A stretch of DNA of 64,000 nucleotides from Blastococcus sp. MG754426 (GCF_021699055.1 NZ_SSXC01000010.1:1-64000); one strand, 5' to 3'. Numbered from the stretch's first letter, positions 24,813-34,055 are shown. Numbers and translations are program-made. Notes: generated from the sequence alone by a model not told the origin.

Positions 24813-25688
24813 TCAGCGGCTCGAGGCGCTCCGCAGGCCGCGCCGGCCCGGCTCCGCGTCGCACCCCTCCGGCCCGATGACCACGACCGGGCCGGCGACC
24901 CCGGCCAGCACCCTCCGCCCCACCGACCGGACGGCCCCGGTCGGCCGGCGCCGGCCCGGGATCCCCAGGACGACGAGCGCCGCACCGCCGGAGGCCGCGA
25001 CGAGCGCGGAGGCGGCGTCGCCGCAGCGGAGCTCCGCCGTGACCGGCACGTCGAGGAGCTCCTGCCGCCACGAGGCGAGCGTCCGGTCCACCAGCCGCGC
25101 GGCGCCGGCCTCGGTGACGGCACGCGGTGCGCACACCCCCTCGAGGTCCGCGGGGGTGTCGGGGCTCCACGCGTGCACGACGGTCAGGGGCAGGCCCCGT
25201 CCCCGGGCCGCCCGGACGGCGAAGCCGAGAGCGGGGCCGGAGGACGGTGCGCCGTCGATGCCGACGACGACGCGGGGTCTCGACCGCTGGTCGGTGGCGC
25301 GCGGGAGGGCGCGTACCACCGTGACCGGGCACGCGCCCGAGGACGCCAGACGCAGCGGGGCGCGCCCGGACCCGAGGCGGGTGAGCCCGGTCGCAGCGGG
25401 GGCGCCCAGCACCAGCAGGGCTGCCGTGCGGCTCTCGCGCAACAGTGCGGGGAGCGCCGACCCGCTGAACCGGCAGCTCTCCACCGCGAGGTCCCGGTCG
25501 ACCGCGCGGGCCCGCGACGCCGCGGCGCCCAGCTCCCCGGCCGTGGCGCCCTCCGGGCTCACCAGCCGCAGGGGCAGCCCACGGATCGAGGCCTCGGCGG
25601 CGGCCCAGTCGACGGCGTCGTCGGAGGCGGCGGTGACCCGGACGACGACCGGCGCGGAACCGTGGCGGGCACCGGGCTGCCTGCGCAC
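24813..25688 (-). CDS. Tandem universal stress protein (two USP domains)
   Basis: 291 residues from GTG 25688, chosen because GAGGAGG lies six bases upstream. Residues 10-125 form a first USP-like domain and residues 140-280 a second: VVVGIDGAPSSGPALGFAVR, VVHAWSPDTPADLE and the ATP-loop-like VVLGIPGRRRPTGAVRSVGR, followed by GPVVVIG. The first domain is degenerate in the ATP loop (LLVLGAPAATGLTRLGSGR). Double USPs are common in actinobacteria and respond to hypoxia or stress in mycobacteria. It is divergent from a MarR regulator, with a palindrome between. Confidence 0.85.
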   Translation of the reverse strand: MRRQPGARHGSAPVVVRVTAASDDAVDWAAAEASIRGLPLRLVSPEGATAGELGAAASRARAVDRDLAVESCRFSGSALPALLRESRTAALLVLGAPAATGLTRLGSGRAPLRLASSGACPVTVVRALPRATDQRSRPRVVVGIDGAPSSGPALGFAVRAARGRGLPLTVVHAWSPDTPADLEGVCAPRAVTEAGAARLVDRTLASWRQELLDVPVTAELRCGDAASALVAASGGAALVVLGIPGRRRPTGAVRSVGRRVLAGVAGPVVVIGPEGCDAEPGRRGLRSASSR

Positions 25689-25740
25689 GAGGGCCTCCTC
25701 GCCGACGCCGGGCGGGAGCCGCCCGGGACGTCGCCGAACG

Positions 25741-25755
25741 TATCGCAGCACGATA
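25741..25755. promoter_or_regulatory. TATCG-N5-CGATA palindrome between USP and MarR genes
   Basis: TATCG at 25741-25745 and CGATA at 25751-25755 are perfect reverse complements with five bases between. It is the most AT-rich stretch of the divergent region and could be a MarR operator overlapping the promoters. No experimental motif is known to me. Confidence 0.4.
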
Positions 25756-25801
25756 GAAGTGCACCAGGGCCGCGCTCGCGGTGTCGTGGTGTGATGACGC
25801 C

Positions 25802-26236
25802 GTGACGGGGCTCGGGGAGGACGGCGGTCCGGTGCCCCTGAGCAAGGCCGACTTCGAGGCCCTGGCCCGGTTCCGGTTCGGCATCCGGCGCTACCTGCGG
25901 TTCAGCGAGGAGGTCGTCCGCCGGCACGGCCTGACGCCGCAGCAGTACCAGCTGCTCCTGGCGCTGAAGGGTTTCCCGGCACGGGACTGGGCCACGGTGC
26001 GCGAGCTGGCCGAGCGGCTGCAGCTCCGCCACCACAGCGTGGTGGAGCTGGTCGACCGCGCCCAGAAGCAGGACCTCGTCGGGCGGACCGCGCACCCCGA
26101 CGACGCGCGCGCGGTGCGGGTGGTGCTCACCGCGGCGGGGGAGGAGGTCCTCGGCCGGCTGGCCGCCCTGCACCGGGCCGAGCTGAGCCGGATGGCAGCC
26201 GTCCTGAGCCCGCCGGACTGGCACCGGCCCGGCTGA
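25802..26236 (+). CDS. MarR-family winged-helix regulator
   Basis: 144 residues from GTG 25802 (GTG 25781 is an alternative). LTPQQYQLLLALKGFPARDW, then ATVRELAERLQLRHHSVVEL and VDRAQKQDLVGRTAHPDDAR, form the typical recognition helix and wing of MarR proteins. The N- and C-terminal helices would give the dimer interface. The cognate ligand is unknown. It is divergent from the universal-stress gene, which is a plausible target. Confidence 0.85.
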   Translation: MTGLGEDGGPVPLSKADFEALARFRFGIRRYLRFSEEVVRRHGLTPQQYQLLLALKGFPARDWATVRELAERLQLRHHSVVELVDRAQKQDLVGRTAHPDDARAVRVVLTAAGEEVLGRLAALHRAELSRMAAVLSPPDWHRPG

Positions 26237-26318
26237 TCGGGCGCGGGCGGCGCGACACGCGCCGTCCGGGGCGCGGGACGGTGCGCGGATCGCCCGGACG
26301 GGGCAGGCTTGCGCCGAC

Positions 26319-26334
26319 GTCACATCCACGAAAC
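26319..26334 (+). promoter_or_regulatory. GlnR half-box before glnA2
   Basis: GTCAC (26319-26323), six bases, GAAAC (26330-26334): an exact match to the actinobacterial GlnR a/b-site pattern GTnAC-n6-GAAAC, 14 bases before the start codon. A -10-like CAGGCT lies at 26304-26309. The site would fall in the transcribed leader, which favours repression. Confidence 0.55.
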
Positions 26335-26348
26335 GAGCGGACTGGATC

Positions 26349-27698
26349 ATGGCCGGCATGGACCGACAGCAGGAGTTCGTCCTGCGGACCCTGGAAGAGC
26401 GAGACATCCGCTTCGTGCGGCTCTGGTTCACCGACGTCTCCGGCTACCTCAAGGCCGTCGCGGTGGCCCCGGCGGAGATCGAGGCGGCCTTCGCCGAGGG
26501 CATCGGGTTCGACGGCTCGGCGATCGAGGGCTTCGCCCGGGTCTACGAGTCCGACATGCTGGCCAAGCCCGACCCGGGCACCTTCCAGGTGATGCCGGCG
26601 CGCGAGGGCCGCGCCAGCGACACCGCACGGATGTTCTGCGACATCACGCTGCCCGACGGCTCGCCGTCGTGGGCCGACCCGCGCCACGTGCTGCGCCGGG
26701 CCCTGGCCAAGGCCGGCGACATGGGGTTCACCTTCTACACCCACCCCGAGATCGAGTTCTTCCTGCTCAAGGACCTGCCGACCGACGGCACCCCACCCGA
26801 GCCGGCCGACAGCGGCGGCTACTTCGACCTGTCCACGCACAACGTGGCGCACGACTTCCGGCGCGAGGCGGTCTTCGCCCTGGAGGCGATGGGCATCTCG
26901 GTGGAGTTCAGCCACCACGAGGTCGCCCCGGGGCAGCAGGAGATCGACCTGCGCTACGCCGACGCCCTCTCCATGGCCGACAACATCATGACCCTGCGGC
27001 ACGTCGTCCGGGAGGTGGCGCTGGCCCAGGGCGTGCACGCGACGTTCATGCCCAAGCCGTTCACCGAGCTGGCGGGCTCGGCGATGCACACCCACCTGTC
27101 GCTGTTCGAGGGCGACCGCAACGCCTTCCACGACCCGGCCGACCCGATGCGGCTGTCGACCACCGGCAGGCAGTTCATCGCCGGCCTGCTGACCCACGCC
27201 CGGGAGGTCACCGCGATCACCAACCAGACGGTGAACTCCTACCGGCGGCTGCTGGCCGGCACCGAGGCGCCGACCGCGGCCACCTGGGGCCGGGCCAACC
27301 GCTCGGCGCTGGTCCGCCTGCCCAGCTACAAGCCGAGCAAGGCGCAGTCGGCCCGGGTCGAGGTGCGCTCGCCGGACTCGGCGTGCAACCCCTACCTCAC
27401 CTTCGCGGTGCTGCTGGCCGCCGGGCTGCGCGGCATCGAGAAGGGCTACGAGCTGCCGCCGGAGGCCGAGGACGACGTCTGGTCGCTCACCGACACCGAG
27501 CGGCGGGCGGCCGGGTACGAGGACCTGCCGGTCAGCCTCGGTGAGGCGCTCACCGCGATGCAGGGCAGCGAGCTGGTGGCCGAGACGCTCGGGGAGCACG
27601 TCTTCGAGTTCTTCCTCCGCAACAAGTGGGAGGAGTTCAACTCCTACCGCCAGAACGTGACCCCGTTCGAGCTGCGCCGCTACCTCCCCGGCCTGTGA
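26349..27698 (+). CDS. glnA2: Glutamine synthetase, GlnA2 type
   Basis: 449 residues from ATG 26349; an equally good ATG at 26358 gives MDRQQEFVLRTLEERDIRFV, which is how M. tuberculosis GlnA2 begins. The beta-grasp and catalytic domains are complete: FVRLWFTDVSGYLKAVAVAP, GIGFDGSAIEGFARV, HPEIEFFLL, VEFSHHEVAPGQQEIDLRYA, GSAMHTHLSLFEGD, NRSALVRLPSYKPSK and VEVRSPDSACNPYLTF. The ATP, glutamate and metal residues appear conserved. The tyrosine region GYELPPEAED differs from the GlnA1 adenylylation site, so GlnE control is unlikely. It is followed by a glutamine amidotransferase and glnE, as in many actinobacteria. Confidence 0.96.
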   Translation: MAGMDRQQEFVLRTLEERDIRFVRLWFTDVSGYLKAVAVAPAEIEAAFAEGIGFDGSAIEGFARVYESDMLAKPDPGTFQVMPAREGRASDTARMFCDITLPDGSPSWADPRHVLRRALAKAGDMGFTFYTHPEIEFFLLKDLPTDGTPPEPADSGGYFDLSTHNVAHDFRREAVFALEAMGISVEFSHHEVAPGQQEIDLRYADALSMADNIMTLRHVVREVALAQGVHATFMPKPFTELAGSAMHTHLSLFEGDRNAFHDPADPMRLSTTGRQFIAGLLTHAREVTAITNQTVNSYRRLLAGTEAPTAATWGRANRSALVRLPSYKPSKAQSARVEVRSPDSACNPYLTFAVLLAAGLRGIEKGYELPPEAEDDVWSLTDTERRAAGYEDLPVSLGEALTAMQGSELVAETLGEHVFEFFLRNKWEEFNSYRQNVTPFELRRYLPGL

Positions 27699-27732
27699 GG
27701 CGGGGGCGGGGGCGGCCGTTAGCCTCGATCGC

Positions 27733-28470
27733 GTGACCGCCGGCCGCCTGCTCGTCGTCGTCCCCAGCGAGACCGATCCGCCGGCGCGCCTGGGGGAGTG
27801 GCTGCGCGCCGCGGGGCTGGAGCTCGACGAGCGCCGGTTGGGCCTGGGCGCCGAGCTGCCCGCCGCGCTGGACGGCTACGACGGGCTGCTGGTGCTGGGC
27901 GGGCCGCAGTCCTCGATGGACGACGCGGCGACCAGCCCCGAGCTCGTGGGCGTCCGGGAGCTGCTCCGTCAGGCGCTCGCCGCGGACCTGCCCACGCTCG
28001 CCGTCTGCCTGGGCGCCCAGCTGCTGGCCCAGGTCGGCGGTGGCCGCACCCGGGTCGGCGCGGCGGGGCCGGAGGTCGGCGCGACGCTGGTGGCCAAGCG
28101 CGACGCCGCCGACGCGGACCCGGTGTTCCGCCCGCTGCCGCTGTCCCCGGACGTCATCCAGTGGCACCACGACGAGATCTCCGAGCTGCCGGCCGGCGCG
28201 ACCCTGCTGGCCGGCAACCCGCACTACCCGCACCAGGCCTACCGGGTGGGGACCGCCGTCTACGGGCTGCAGTTCCACATCGAGACGACGCCGGAGATGG
28301 TGCGGGCCTGGGCCGCCAGCGACCCCGTCGGCGTGGCGGCCAGCCCGCTCGACGTCGAGACGCTGTGCGCCCGGGCCGCCGCCGCCCACGACGACCTGGA
28401 CGAGGTCTGGCGCCCGTTCGCCGGGCGGTTCGCCGATCTGGTCCGGTCCCGGGCGCAGGTGCGCGCGTGA
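27733..28470 (+). CDS. Class I glutamine amidotransferase
   Basis: 245 residues from GTG 27733. The catalytic triad is visible: Cys in TLAVCLGAQLLAQVGGG, and His and Glu in YGLQFHIETTPEMV. GYDGLLVLGGPQSSMDDAAT and the DVIQWHHDEISELPAGATLL segment match the GuaA-like stand-alone amidotransferases (GATase1_1). No synthetase partner domain is attached. It lies between glnA2 and glnE and overlaps the glnE start (GTGA). A TAGCCT -10 seven bases before the start points to a leaderless transcript. A role in glutamine or gamma-glutamyl turnover is inferred from context. Confidence 0.88.
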   Translation: MTAGRLLVVVPSETDPPARLGEWLRAAGLELDERRLGLGAELPAALDGYDGLLVLGGPQSSMDDAATSPELVGVRELLRQALAADLPTLAVCLGAQLLAQVGGGRTRVGAAGPEVGATLVAKRDAADADPVFRPLPLSPDVIQWHHDEISELPAGATLLAGNPHYPHQAYRVGTAVYGLQFHIETTPEMVRAWAASDPVGVAASPLDVETLCARAAAAHDDLDEVWRPFAGRFADLVRSRAQVRA

Positions 28471-31400
28471 GCGTGCCGCAGGCGGAGGTCCCGCGGCGGG
28501 CGGTGGTCCGCCTCGTCCGGTTCGGCTTCGAGGACGGCGAACGCGCCGCCCGGCTGCTGTCGGACCCGTCGCTGGGGCTCTGGGACCTCGACCGCAACGA
28601 GCCCGCCGACCCCGAGGCGGGGCCGGTCGTCGCCGCCCTGGCCCGGGCGGGCGACCCCGACCTGGCGGTCCGTTCGCTGCACCGGCTGGTCGAGGCGCTG
28701 GACGCCGAGGACGACTCCGGTGGCGCGGCCGCCACGCTGCTGGCCCGGCTGCGGGGCTCGGGCCACCTGCGCGCCCGCCTGCTCGCCGTCCTCGGCGCCA
28801 GTTCGGGGCTGGCCGACCACCTGGCCGCCTACCCGCTGGACTGGGAGGTGCTCGACGACAGCAACGGGCCGAGCCGGCCCACGCCGCACGCGCTGGAGCA
28901 GCAGATGCTGGCCGCGGTCGGCGCCGACCCCGACGACCCGCCCTGGGGCGTCCGGCTGGGCTCGGCCGCGCCCGACGCCGGGCCCTCGCGGATCGCGGCC
29001 CTTCGGCACGCCTACCGCCGGGCGATCCTGTCGCTGGCAGGGCGCGACCTGGCCGACGGCGTGCCCGCCGACGAGGCGGCGGCCGAGCTCGCCGACATCG
29101 CCGCCGCCGTGCTCGCCGCCGGTCTCGCGCTCGCCGTCGCCGAGCAGCCGGCGGACACGGCGGCCTGCCGGCTGGCGGTCATCGCGCTGGGCAAGACCGG
29201 CGGCCGGGAGCTCAACTACGTCAGCGACGTCGACGTCGTCTTCGTGGCCGAGCCGGTCGAACCCGGGGAGGCCGAGGCGGCCGCGCTCGCCGGCGCGACC
29301 CGCGTCGCCGCGTCGCTCATGCGCATCTGCCGGGAGGCGGCGTGGGAGGTGGACGCGGCGCTGCGCCCCGAGGGCAAGGCCGGCTCCCTGGTGCGGACGG
29401 TCGCGGGGCACGCCGCCTACTACGAGCAGTGGGCCGACACCTGGGAGTTCCAGGCGCTGCTGAAGATGCGCCCGGTCGCCGGCGACCCGCACCTCGGGCG
29501 CGGCTACGTCGACGCGCTCTGGCCGCTGGTGTGGAAGGCCGGTGACCGGCCCGGCTTCGTCGGCGAGGTGCAGGCGATGCGCCGCCGGGTGGAGGCGAAC
29601 ATCCCCCCGGCCCAGGCCGAGCGGGAGCTCAAGCTCGGCCGCGGGGGCCTGCGCGACGTCGAGTTCGCCGTCCAGCTGCTGCAGCTGGTGCACGGCCGGG
29701 CCGACCCGACGCTGCGGGTCGGCGGCACCCTGCCGGCGCTGCTGGCGCTGTCGGCCGGCGGCTACGTCGGCCGGGAGGACGCCGCCACGCTGGTCGCCTC
29801 CTACCGCTTCCTGCGCACCGTCGAGCACCGGCTGCAGCTGCTGCGGCTGCGGCGCACCCACCTGCTGCCCACCGACGAGCAGCAGCTGCGCTGGCTGGCC
29901 CGCTCGCTGGGGTACAAGCCCGACCACCGGGGCGACGCCGTCGACGTGCTGCGGGCCGAGCTCGCGCTGCACACCCGCGAGGTGCGGCGGCTGCACGAGA
30001 AGCTCTTCTACCGGCCGCTGCTCTCCGCCGTCGCCCGCGTGCCCGGGGAGCACCTGCACCTGGGGTCGAAGGCGGCCGGCGACTGGCTGCGGGCCCTCGG
30101 CTTCGCCGACCCCGAGGGTGCGCTGCGGCACCTGGCGGCGCTCACCGGCGGGGTGTCGCGCTCGGCGTCGATGCAGAAGTACCTGCTGCCGGTGCTGCTG
30201 CAGACCTTCGCCTCCTGCCCCGACCCCGACGCCGGGCTGCTGGCCTACCGGCAGGTGAGCGAGGCGCTCGGCGGGAACCAGTGGTACCTCCGCCTGCTGC
30301 GCGACGAGGGCCAGGTCCCCGAGCGCCTGGCCCAGCTGCTGGGCTCCAGCCAGTACGTCGCCTCGCTGCTCACCCGCACACCCGAGGCGCTGCGCCTGCT
30401 CGCCGACGACGCCGAGCTGGAGCCGCGGTCGGCGGAGACCCTGGCCAAGGCGTGGCGGCAGGCGGCCGGCCGGGCGCCCGACCCGCAGGCGGGCGTGCGG
30501 GTCATCCGGGGGCTGCGCCGACAGGAGCTGCTGCGGATCGCCGCCGCGGACCTGCTCGGCCGCCTCGACGTGCACCGCGTGGGCCGGGCGCTCACCGACG
30601 TCGCGGCCGCCACGCTGCAGGCCGGGCTCGACGCCGCCCTGCGGGCGCACGCGCAGGAGACCCGGGTCGCCGTCGAGGACCTGCCCGTGGACCTCGCGGT
30701 CATCGGCATGGGGCGCCTCGGGGGCGGCGAGCTCGGGTACGGCTCGGACGCCGACGTCCTGTTCGTCCACCGGCCCCGCCCGGGTGCGGACGAGGCGAAG
30801 GCCTCCGCGGCGGCGAACGCCGTCGCCCACACGCTGCGGCGGCTGCTCGCCGAACCGGCCCCGGACCCGGCGTTCGAGGTCGACGCCGACCTGCGGCCCG
30901 AGGGCCGCCAGGGCGCCCTGGTGCGCAGCCTCCCCGCCTTCCGCGAGTACTACCAGCGGTGGGTGTCGGTGTGGGAGGTGCAGGCGCTGCTGCGCGCCGT
31001 CCCGGTCGCCGGCGACGAGGCGCTGGGAGCGGAGTTCGTGGCCCTGGTCGACCCGGTGCGCTACCCGGCCGACGGGCTCTCCGCGGAGCAGGTCGCCGAG
31101 ATCCGGCGGATCAAGGCCCGCGTGGAGCGCGAGCGGCTGCCGCGCGGCGCCGACCCCGCCACCCACACCAAGCTGGGTCGCGGCGGGCTCGCCGACGTGG
31201 AGTGGACCGCCCAGCTGCTCCAGCTCCAGCACGCCGCCCGCGTGCCCGCGCTGCGCGTGCCCTCGACGGTGGGCGCGCTGACCGCGCTCGCCGAGGAGGG
31301 GCTGCTCCCGGAGGACCAGGCCGAGGCGCTCACCGCGGCGTGGGAGCTGGCCACCCGGTCGCGCAACGCGGTCTTCCTCGTCCGCGGCCGCCCCAGCGAC

Positions 31401-31562
31401 CAGCTGCCCCGGCCCGGCCTGGAGCTGGGCGGGGTCGCCCGCGCCTGCGGCTACGGGCCGGACGACGAACCCGGCCGCTTCCTCGACGACTACCGCCGCA
31501 CCACCCGGCACGCGCGCACGGTGGTGGAGCAGGTCTTCTACGGCCAGCCCGCCCCGGGCTGA
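28467..31562 (+). CDS. glnE: Bifunctional glutamine synthetase adenylyltransferase/adenylyl-removing enzyme
   Basis: 1031 residues from GTG 28467, overlapping the amidotransferase stop. Two nucleotidyltransferase domains are present: the N-terminal deadenylylating one with ELNYVSDVDVVFVAEPV (about residue 247) and DAALRPEGKAGSLVRT, and the C-terminal adenylylating one with ELGYGSDADVLFVHRPR (about residue 754) and DADLRPEGRQGALVRS. Each keeps the Gly-Ser/Ser-Asp-x-Asp metal motif and the downstream Asp-x-Asp-Leu-Arg. KLGRGGLRDVEFAVQLLQLV and KLGRGGLADVEWTAQLLQLQ follow each domain. GlnE modifies GlnA at Tyr406, the target seen in this window's glnA. Confidence 0.96.
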   Translation: MSVPQAEVPRRAVVRLVRFGFEDGERAARLLSDPSLGLWDLDRNEPADPEAGPVVAALARAGDPDLAVRSLHRLVEALDAEDDSGGAAATLLARLRGSGHLRARLLAVLGASSGLADHLAAYPLDWEVLDDSNGPSRPTPHALEQQMLAAVGADPDDPPWGVRLGSAAPDAGPSRIAALRHAYRRAILSLAGRDLADGVPADEAAAELADIAAAVLAAGLALAVAEQPADTAACRLAVIALGKTGGRELNYVSDVDVVFVAEPVEPGEAEAAALAGATRVAASLMRICREAAWEVDAALRPEGKAGSLVRTVAGHAAYYEQWADTWEFQALLKMRPVAGDPHLGRGYVDALWPLVWKAGDRPGFVGEVQAMRRRVEANIPPAQAERELKLGRGGLRDVEFAVQLLQLVHGRADPTLRVGGTLPALLALSAGGYVGREDAATLVASYRFLRTVEHRLQLLRLRRTHLLPTDEQQLRWLARSLGYKPDHRGDAVDVLRAELALHTREVRRLHEKLFYRPLLSAVARVPGEHLHLGSKAAGDWLRALGFADPEGALRHLAALTGGVSRSASMQKYLLPVLLQTFASCPDPDAGLLAYRQVSEALGGNQWYLRLLRDEGQVPERLAQLLGSSQYVASLLTRTPEALRLLADDAELEPRSAETLAKAWRQAAGRAPDPQAGVRVIRGLRRQELLRIAAADLLGRLDVHRVGRALTDVAAATLQAGLDAALRAHAQETRVAVEDLPVDLAVIGMGRLGGGELGYGSDADVLFVHRPRPGADEAKASAAANAVAHTLRRLLAEPAPDPAFEVDADLRPEGRQGALVRSLPAFREYYQRWVSVWEVQALLRAVPVAGDEALGAEFVALVDPVRYPADGLSAEQVAEIRRIKARVERERLPRGADPATHTKLGRGGLADVEWTAQLLQLQHAARVPALRVPSTVGALTALAEEGLLPEDQAEALTAAWELATRSRNAVFLVRGRPSDQLPRPGLELGGVARACGYGPDDEPGRFLDDYRRTTRHARTVVEQVFYGQPAPG

Positions 31563-31688
31563 ACGGCGCGGCCGGGTGACCGAAGGACCCTGGCCGGCGG
31601 CGACGCCGCGGCGCAGGCTCCTGGTGTCCGCACCGGTGCCGCCGGGAGCCGGCACGGGGGCCGGGTGCGGCCGGGCCAGGAGGTTCCC

Positions 31689-32525
31689 GTGTCCCCCGTC
31701 CTCGTCCGCTCGCTCGTCGCGGAGTTCCTCGGCACCGCGCTGCTCGTCCTCGTCGCGGTCGGTACCGCGGTCGTCGGCCTGGAGAGCGTCGGCCCCGTGG
31801 GCGTGGCGCTGGCCTTCGGCTTCACGCTGCTGGTGCTCGCCTACGCCATCGGGCCGGTGTCGGGCTGCCACGTCAACCCGGCGGTGACCCTCGCGGTGCT
31901 GCTGTCACGCGGCATGACCGCGGTCGAAGCGGCGCTCTACTGGGTCGCCCAGTTCGCCGGTGGCATCACCGGCGCCGCCGTCCTGTGGCTGCTGACCAGC
32001 GACTTCGGCGGGGTGACCGACCAGACCGGGGCCCTCGGGGCCAACGACTGGGGTGCCGCGATCAGCGGTGAGGGTGCCTTCCTGCTCGAGCTCCTGCTCA
32101 CCTTCGTGCTGGTGGTGGTCGTGCTCCTCGTGACCGGGACCGCCGCCGCGCCGGGATTCGCCGGGCTGGCCATCGGGCTCACCCTCGCGGCCGTGCACCT
32201 GATCGGGATCCCGCTCACGGGGACGTCGGTGAACCCCGCCCGCTCGCTGGGGCCCGCGCTCCTCGCCGGCGGTGAACCGCTGGCCGGCGTCTGGCTGTTC
32301 GTGCTGGCCCCCGTGGTCGGGGCCGTCCTGGCGGTCCCGGTCGCCCGGCTCCTCGCCCGGCCGGCGCCGGCCGCGGAACCGCTCGGCGCACCGGTGGACG
32401 AGACGGGCGCCGAGCTGCCCGGCGCAGACCCCGGGGCGGCGCCGGGTGGGGACGGCCCGCTGCCCATCAGCCGGACCTCGGCGACCGGTGCCGGCCAGCC
32501 GGGTGATCGCCGTCCGACGAGCTGA
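31689..32525 (+). CDS. Aquaporin (AqpZ-like water channel)
   Basis: 278 residues from GTG 31689, with AGGAGGT at 31679-31685 deciding the start. Six helices and both NPA boxes are intact: GCHVNPAVTLAVLLSRGMT and TSVNPARSLGPALLAG. The helix-5 His in LAAVHLIGIPLTG and the Arg after the second NPA give a water-type selectivity filter; no glycerol-facilitator Asp/Gly pattern is seen. A C-terminal acidic Pro/Gly tail of about 50 residues extends past the usual end. It is monocistronic and follows glnE by 126 bases. Confidence 0.9.
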   Translation: MSPVLVRSLVAEFLGTALLVLVAVGTAVVGLESVGPVGVALAFGFTLLVLAYAIGPVSGCHVNPAVTLAVLLSRGMTAVEAALYWVAQFAGGITGAAVLWLLTSDFGGVTDQTGALGANDWGAAISGEGAFLLELLLTFVLVVVVLLVTGTAAAPGFAGLAIGLTLAAVHLIGIPLTGTSVNPARSLGPALLAGGEPLAGVWLFVLAPVVGAVLAVPVARLLARPAPAAEPLGAPVDETGAELPGADPGAAPGGDGPLPISRTSATGAGQPGDRRPTS

Positions 32526-32627
32526 CCGGCCCGGAGCGCTGGTTCCGGCGCGTGCGGAGGGTTCGGCACGGGCGGTGCTGGCAATGGCAGGGAGGGCCCG
32601 ACGTCCCCGAGACCCCCTGGATCTTCG

Positions 32628-33683
32628 ATGCGCCTCCTGCCCCTCGGGCTCTGCGCGGCCGTGCTCGTCACCGCCTGCGGCACCGACGAGGAGCCTCCGG
32701 CCGACGCCGGGCCCACCACCTCGCCGACCGCGCCGTCACCCGACGTCGAGGACGCCGTGGAGCCCGTCGGCGAAGGCAGCACCGACGAGTCCGTGGCCTC
32801 GGGCGACAGCCCCCCGGTGACCCTGACCGACGTGCGGCTGGCAGCGCACGGGGGGTTCGACCGCGTCGTCTTCGAGCTCGCCGGGGAGGGGGAGGCGGGC
32901 TGGCGGGTCGGCTACACCGACGACCCGCGGGCGCAGGGGTCCGGGGAGCCGGTCGAGGTGCCCGGGGACGCCGTCCTCGGCATCACGCTGACGAACATCG
33001 CGCTGCCGGGGGACGCGCCGGAGGGCGTCGCGCCGTGGGAGGGCGCCGGGCGGCTGGCGGTCGCCGATCCGGTGGTGCTGGACGCCGTGGTCGAGGACAC
33101 CCTCGTCGAGGGGCGCTACAGCTTCTTCGCCGGGGTCGACGCGCGGCGGCCGTTCGCCGTCGCAGCGCTCGACTCCCCGCAGCGCATCGTGGTCGACCTG
33201 CTCGACGAGGAGCCGGCGGAGCCCGATCCGCTCGCCGAGCGGTGCGAGAGCCCGGAGGGCTACGCCATCTCCTATCCGGAGTCCTGGGAGGTGAACCCGG
33301 GGACGGAGGTGCCGGCCTGCAGCTTCTTCTCACCGGACTCCTTCGAGGTGCCCCCGGCCACCGACGCGCGGGTGGCCCCGATCAGCGTCCGGGTGGAGGG
33401 CATCCCCTTCGACCGGCTGGTCACCACCGGGCGCGGCGAGGAGCTGAGCCGCGAGGAGCTCACGATCGACGGGCGGCCGGCCGTCCGCGTCGAGCGGGTC
33501 ACCGCCGGGGAGGGGCTGTGGCCCCAGGGCCTGCCGGTCACCCGCGTCGTGGTCGACCTCGGGGCGGACGACGGCTCGCCACGCGCCCTGGTGGCCGACA
33601 CCGTCGGGCTCCCGCGGTTCGACTACCCGCGCAACGTCGAGGTCCTGGACCGGATGGTGGCGTCGCTGGGCCTCGACGGCTGA
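32628..33683 (+). CDS. AMIN-like domain lipoprotein
   Basis: 351 residues from ATG 32628. A lipobox LVTAC (Cys17) follows a short hydrophobic signal, then a Pro/Asp/Thr-rich linker. Residues 60-200 have the AMIN-like pattern: TLTDVRLAAHGGFDRVVFEL, WRVGYTDDPRAQGSGEPVEV, then GRYSFFAGVDARRPFAVAAL and QRIVVDLL. The C-terminal third (about 205-351; GYAISYPESWEVNPGTEVPA) looks like a second beta domain. It would be anchored to the outer face of the membrane and may bind wall glycan; the binding role is inferred from AMIN relatives. Confidence 0.82.
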   Translation: MRLLPLGLCAAVLVTACGTDEEPPADAGPTTSPTAPSPDVEDAVEPVGEGSTDESVASGDSPPVTLTDVRLAAHGGFDRVVFELAGEGEAGWRVGYTDDPRAQGSGEPVEVPGDAVLGITLTNIALPGDAPEGVAPWEGAGRLAVADPVVLDAVVEDTLVEGRYSFFAGVDARRPFAVAALDSPQRIVVDLLDEEPAEPDPLAERCESPEGYAISYPESWEVNPGTEVPACSFFSPDSFEVPPATDARVAPISVRVEGIPFDRLVTTGRGEELSREELTIDGRPAVRVERVTAGEGLWPQGLPVTRVVVDLGADDGSPRALVADTVGLPRFDYPRNVEVLDRMVASLGLDG

Positions 33684-33725
33684 CCCGCCGGTGGACCCCC
33701 GGGTTGGGGTCGGGGACGGCGGGGC

Positions 33726-34052
33726 ATGCTGGAGGGCGTGTCGCCATCACCGTCGGCCGAGCCCGAGCCGTCCGAGGACCGCACCGCCGGAGCCGACCCC
33801 GCAGCGGGCGCCACGATCACGCCCTACCGCGACGGGCCGCTCATCGTGCGCGGCAGTTTCCGCCTGCAGGACCAGGACGGCGCCGAGATCGACCCGGGGC
33901 GGGACACCATCGCGCTGTGCCGGTGCGGCAAGTCGGGGATCAAGCCCTTCTGCGACGGCTCGCACAAGCGGTCCGGGTTCTCGGCGCCGAGCGCGCCCAG
34001 CCGGCCCCGGCCGGCCGCGCAGATCCTGCGGGACGGACGCCGGGAGGCCTGA
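33726..34052 (+). CDS. CDGSH iron-sulfur domain protein
   Basis: 108 residues from ATG 33726; GTG 33738 is an alternative, and neither has a strong ribosome-binding site. The CDGSH motif is exact: [18 protein letters not shown], with three Cys and one His to bind a 2Fe-2S cluster. The N-terminal Pro/Glu/Ala extension (about 35 residues) is disordered, and the body [20 protein letters not shown] is the usual beta segment of actinobacterial CDGSH proteins. It is probably an electron-transfer or cluster-transfer protein in the cytoplasm. Confidence 0.85.
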   Translation: MLEGVSPSPSAEPEPSEDRTAGADPAAGATITPYRDGPLIVRGSFRLQDQDGAEIDPGRDTIALCRCGKSGIKPFCDGSHKRSGFSAPSAPSRPRPAAQILRDGRREA

Positions 34053-34055
34053 CCC

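Noticed and set aside
27798-28466. An upstream extension of glnE into the amidotransferase
   Set aside because: The GTGA overlap at 28467 and the usual GlnE N-terminus fix the start; the extension is an out-of-frame shadow.
28260-31871. A 1203-codon minus-strand frame opposite glnE
   Set aside because: It is a GC-rich antisense shadow of glnE and the amidotransferase, with no recognisable domain.
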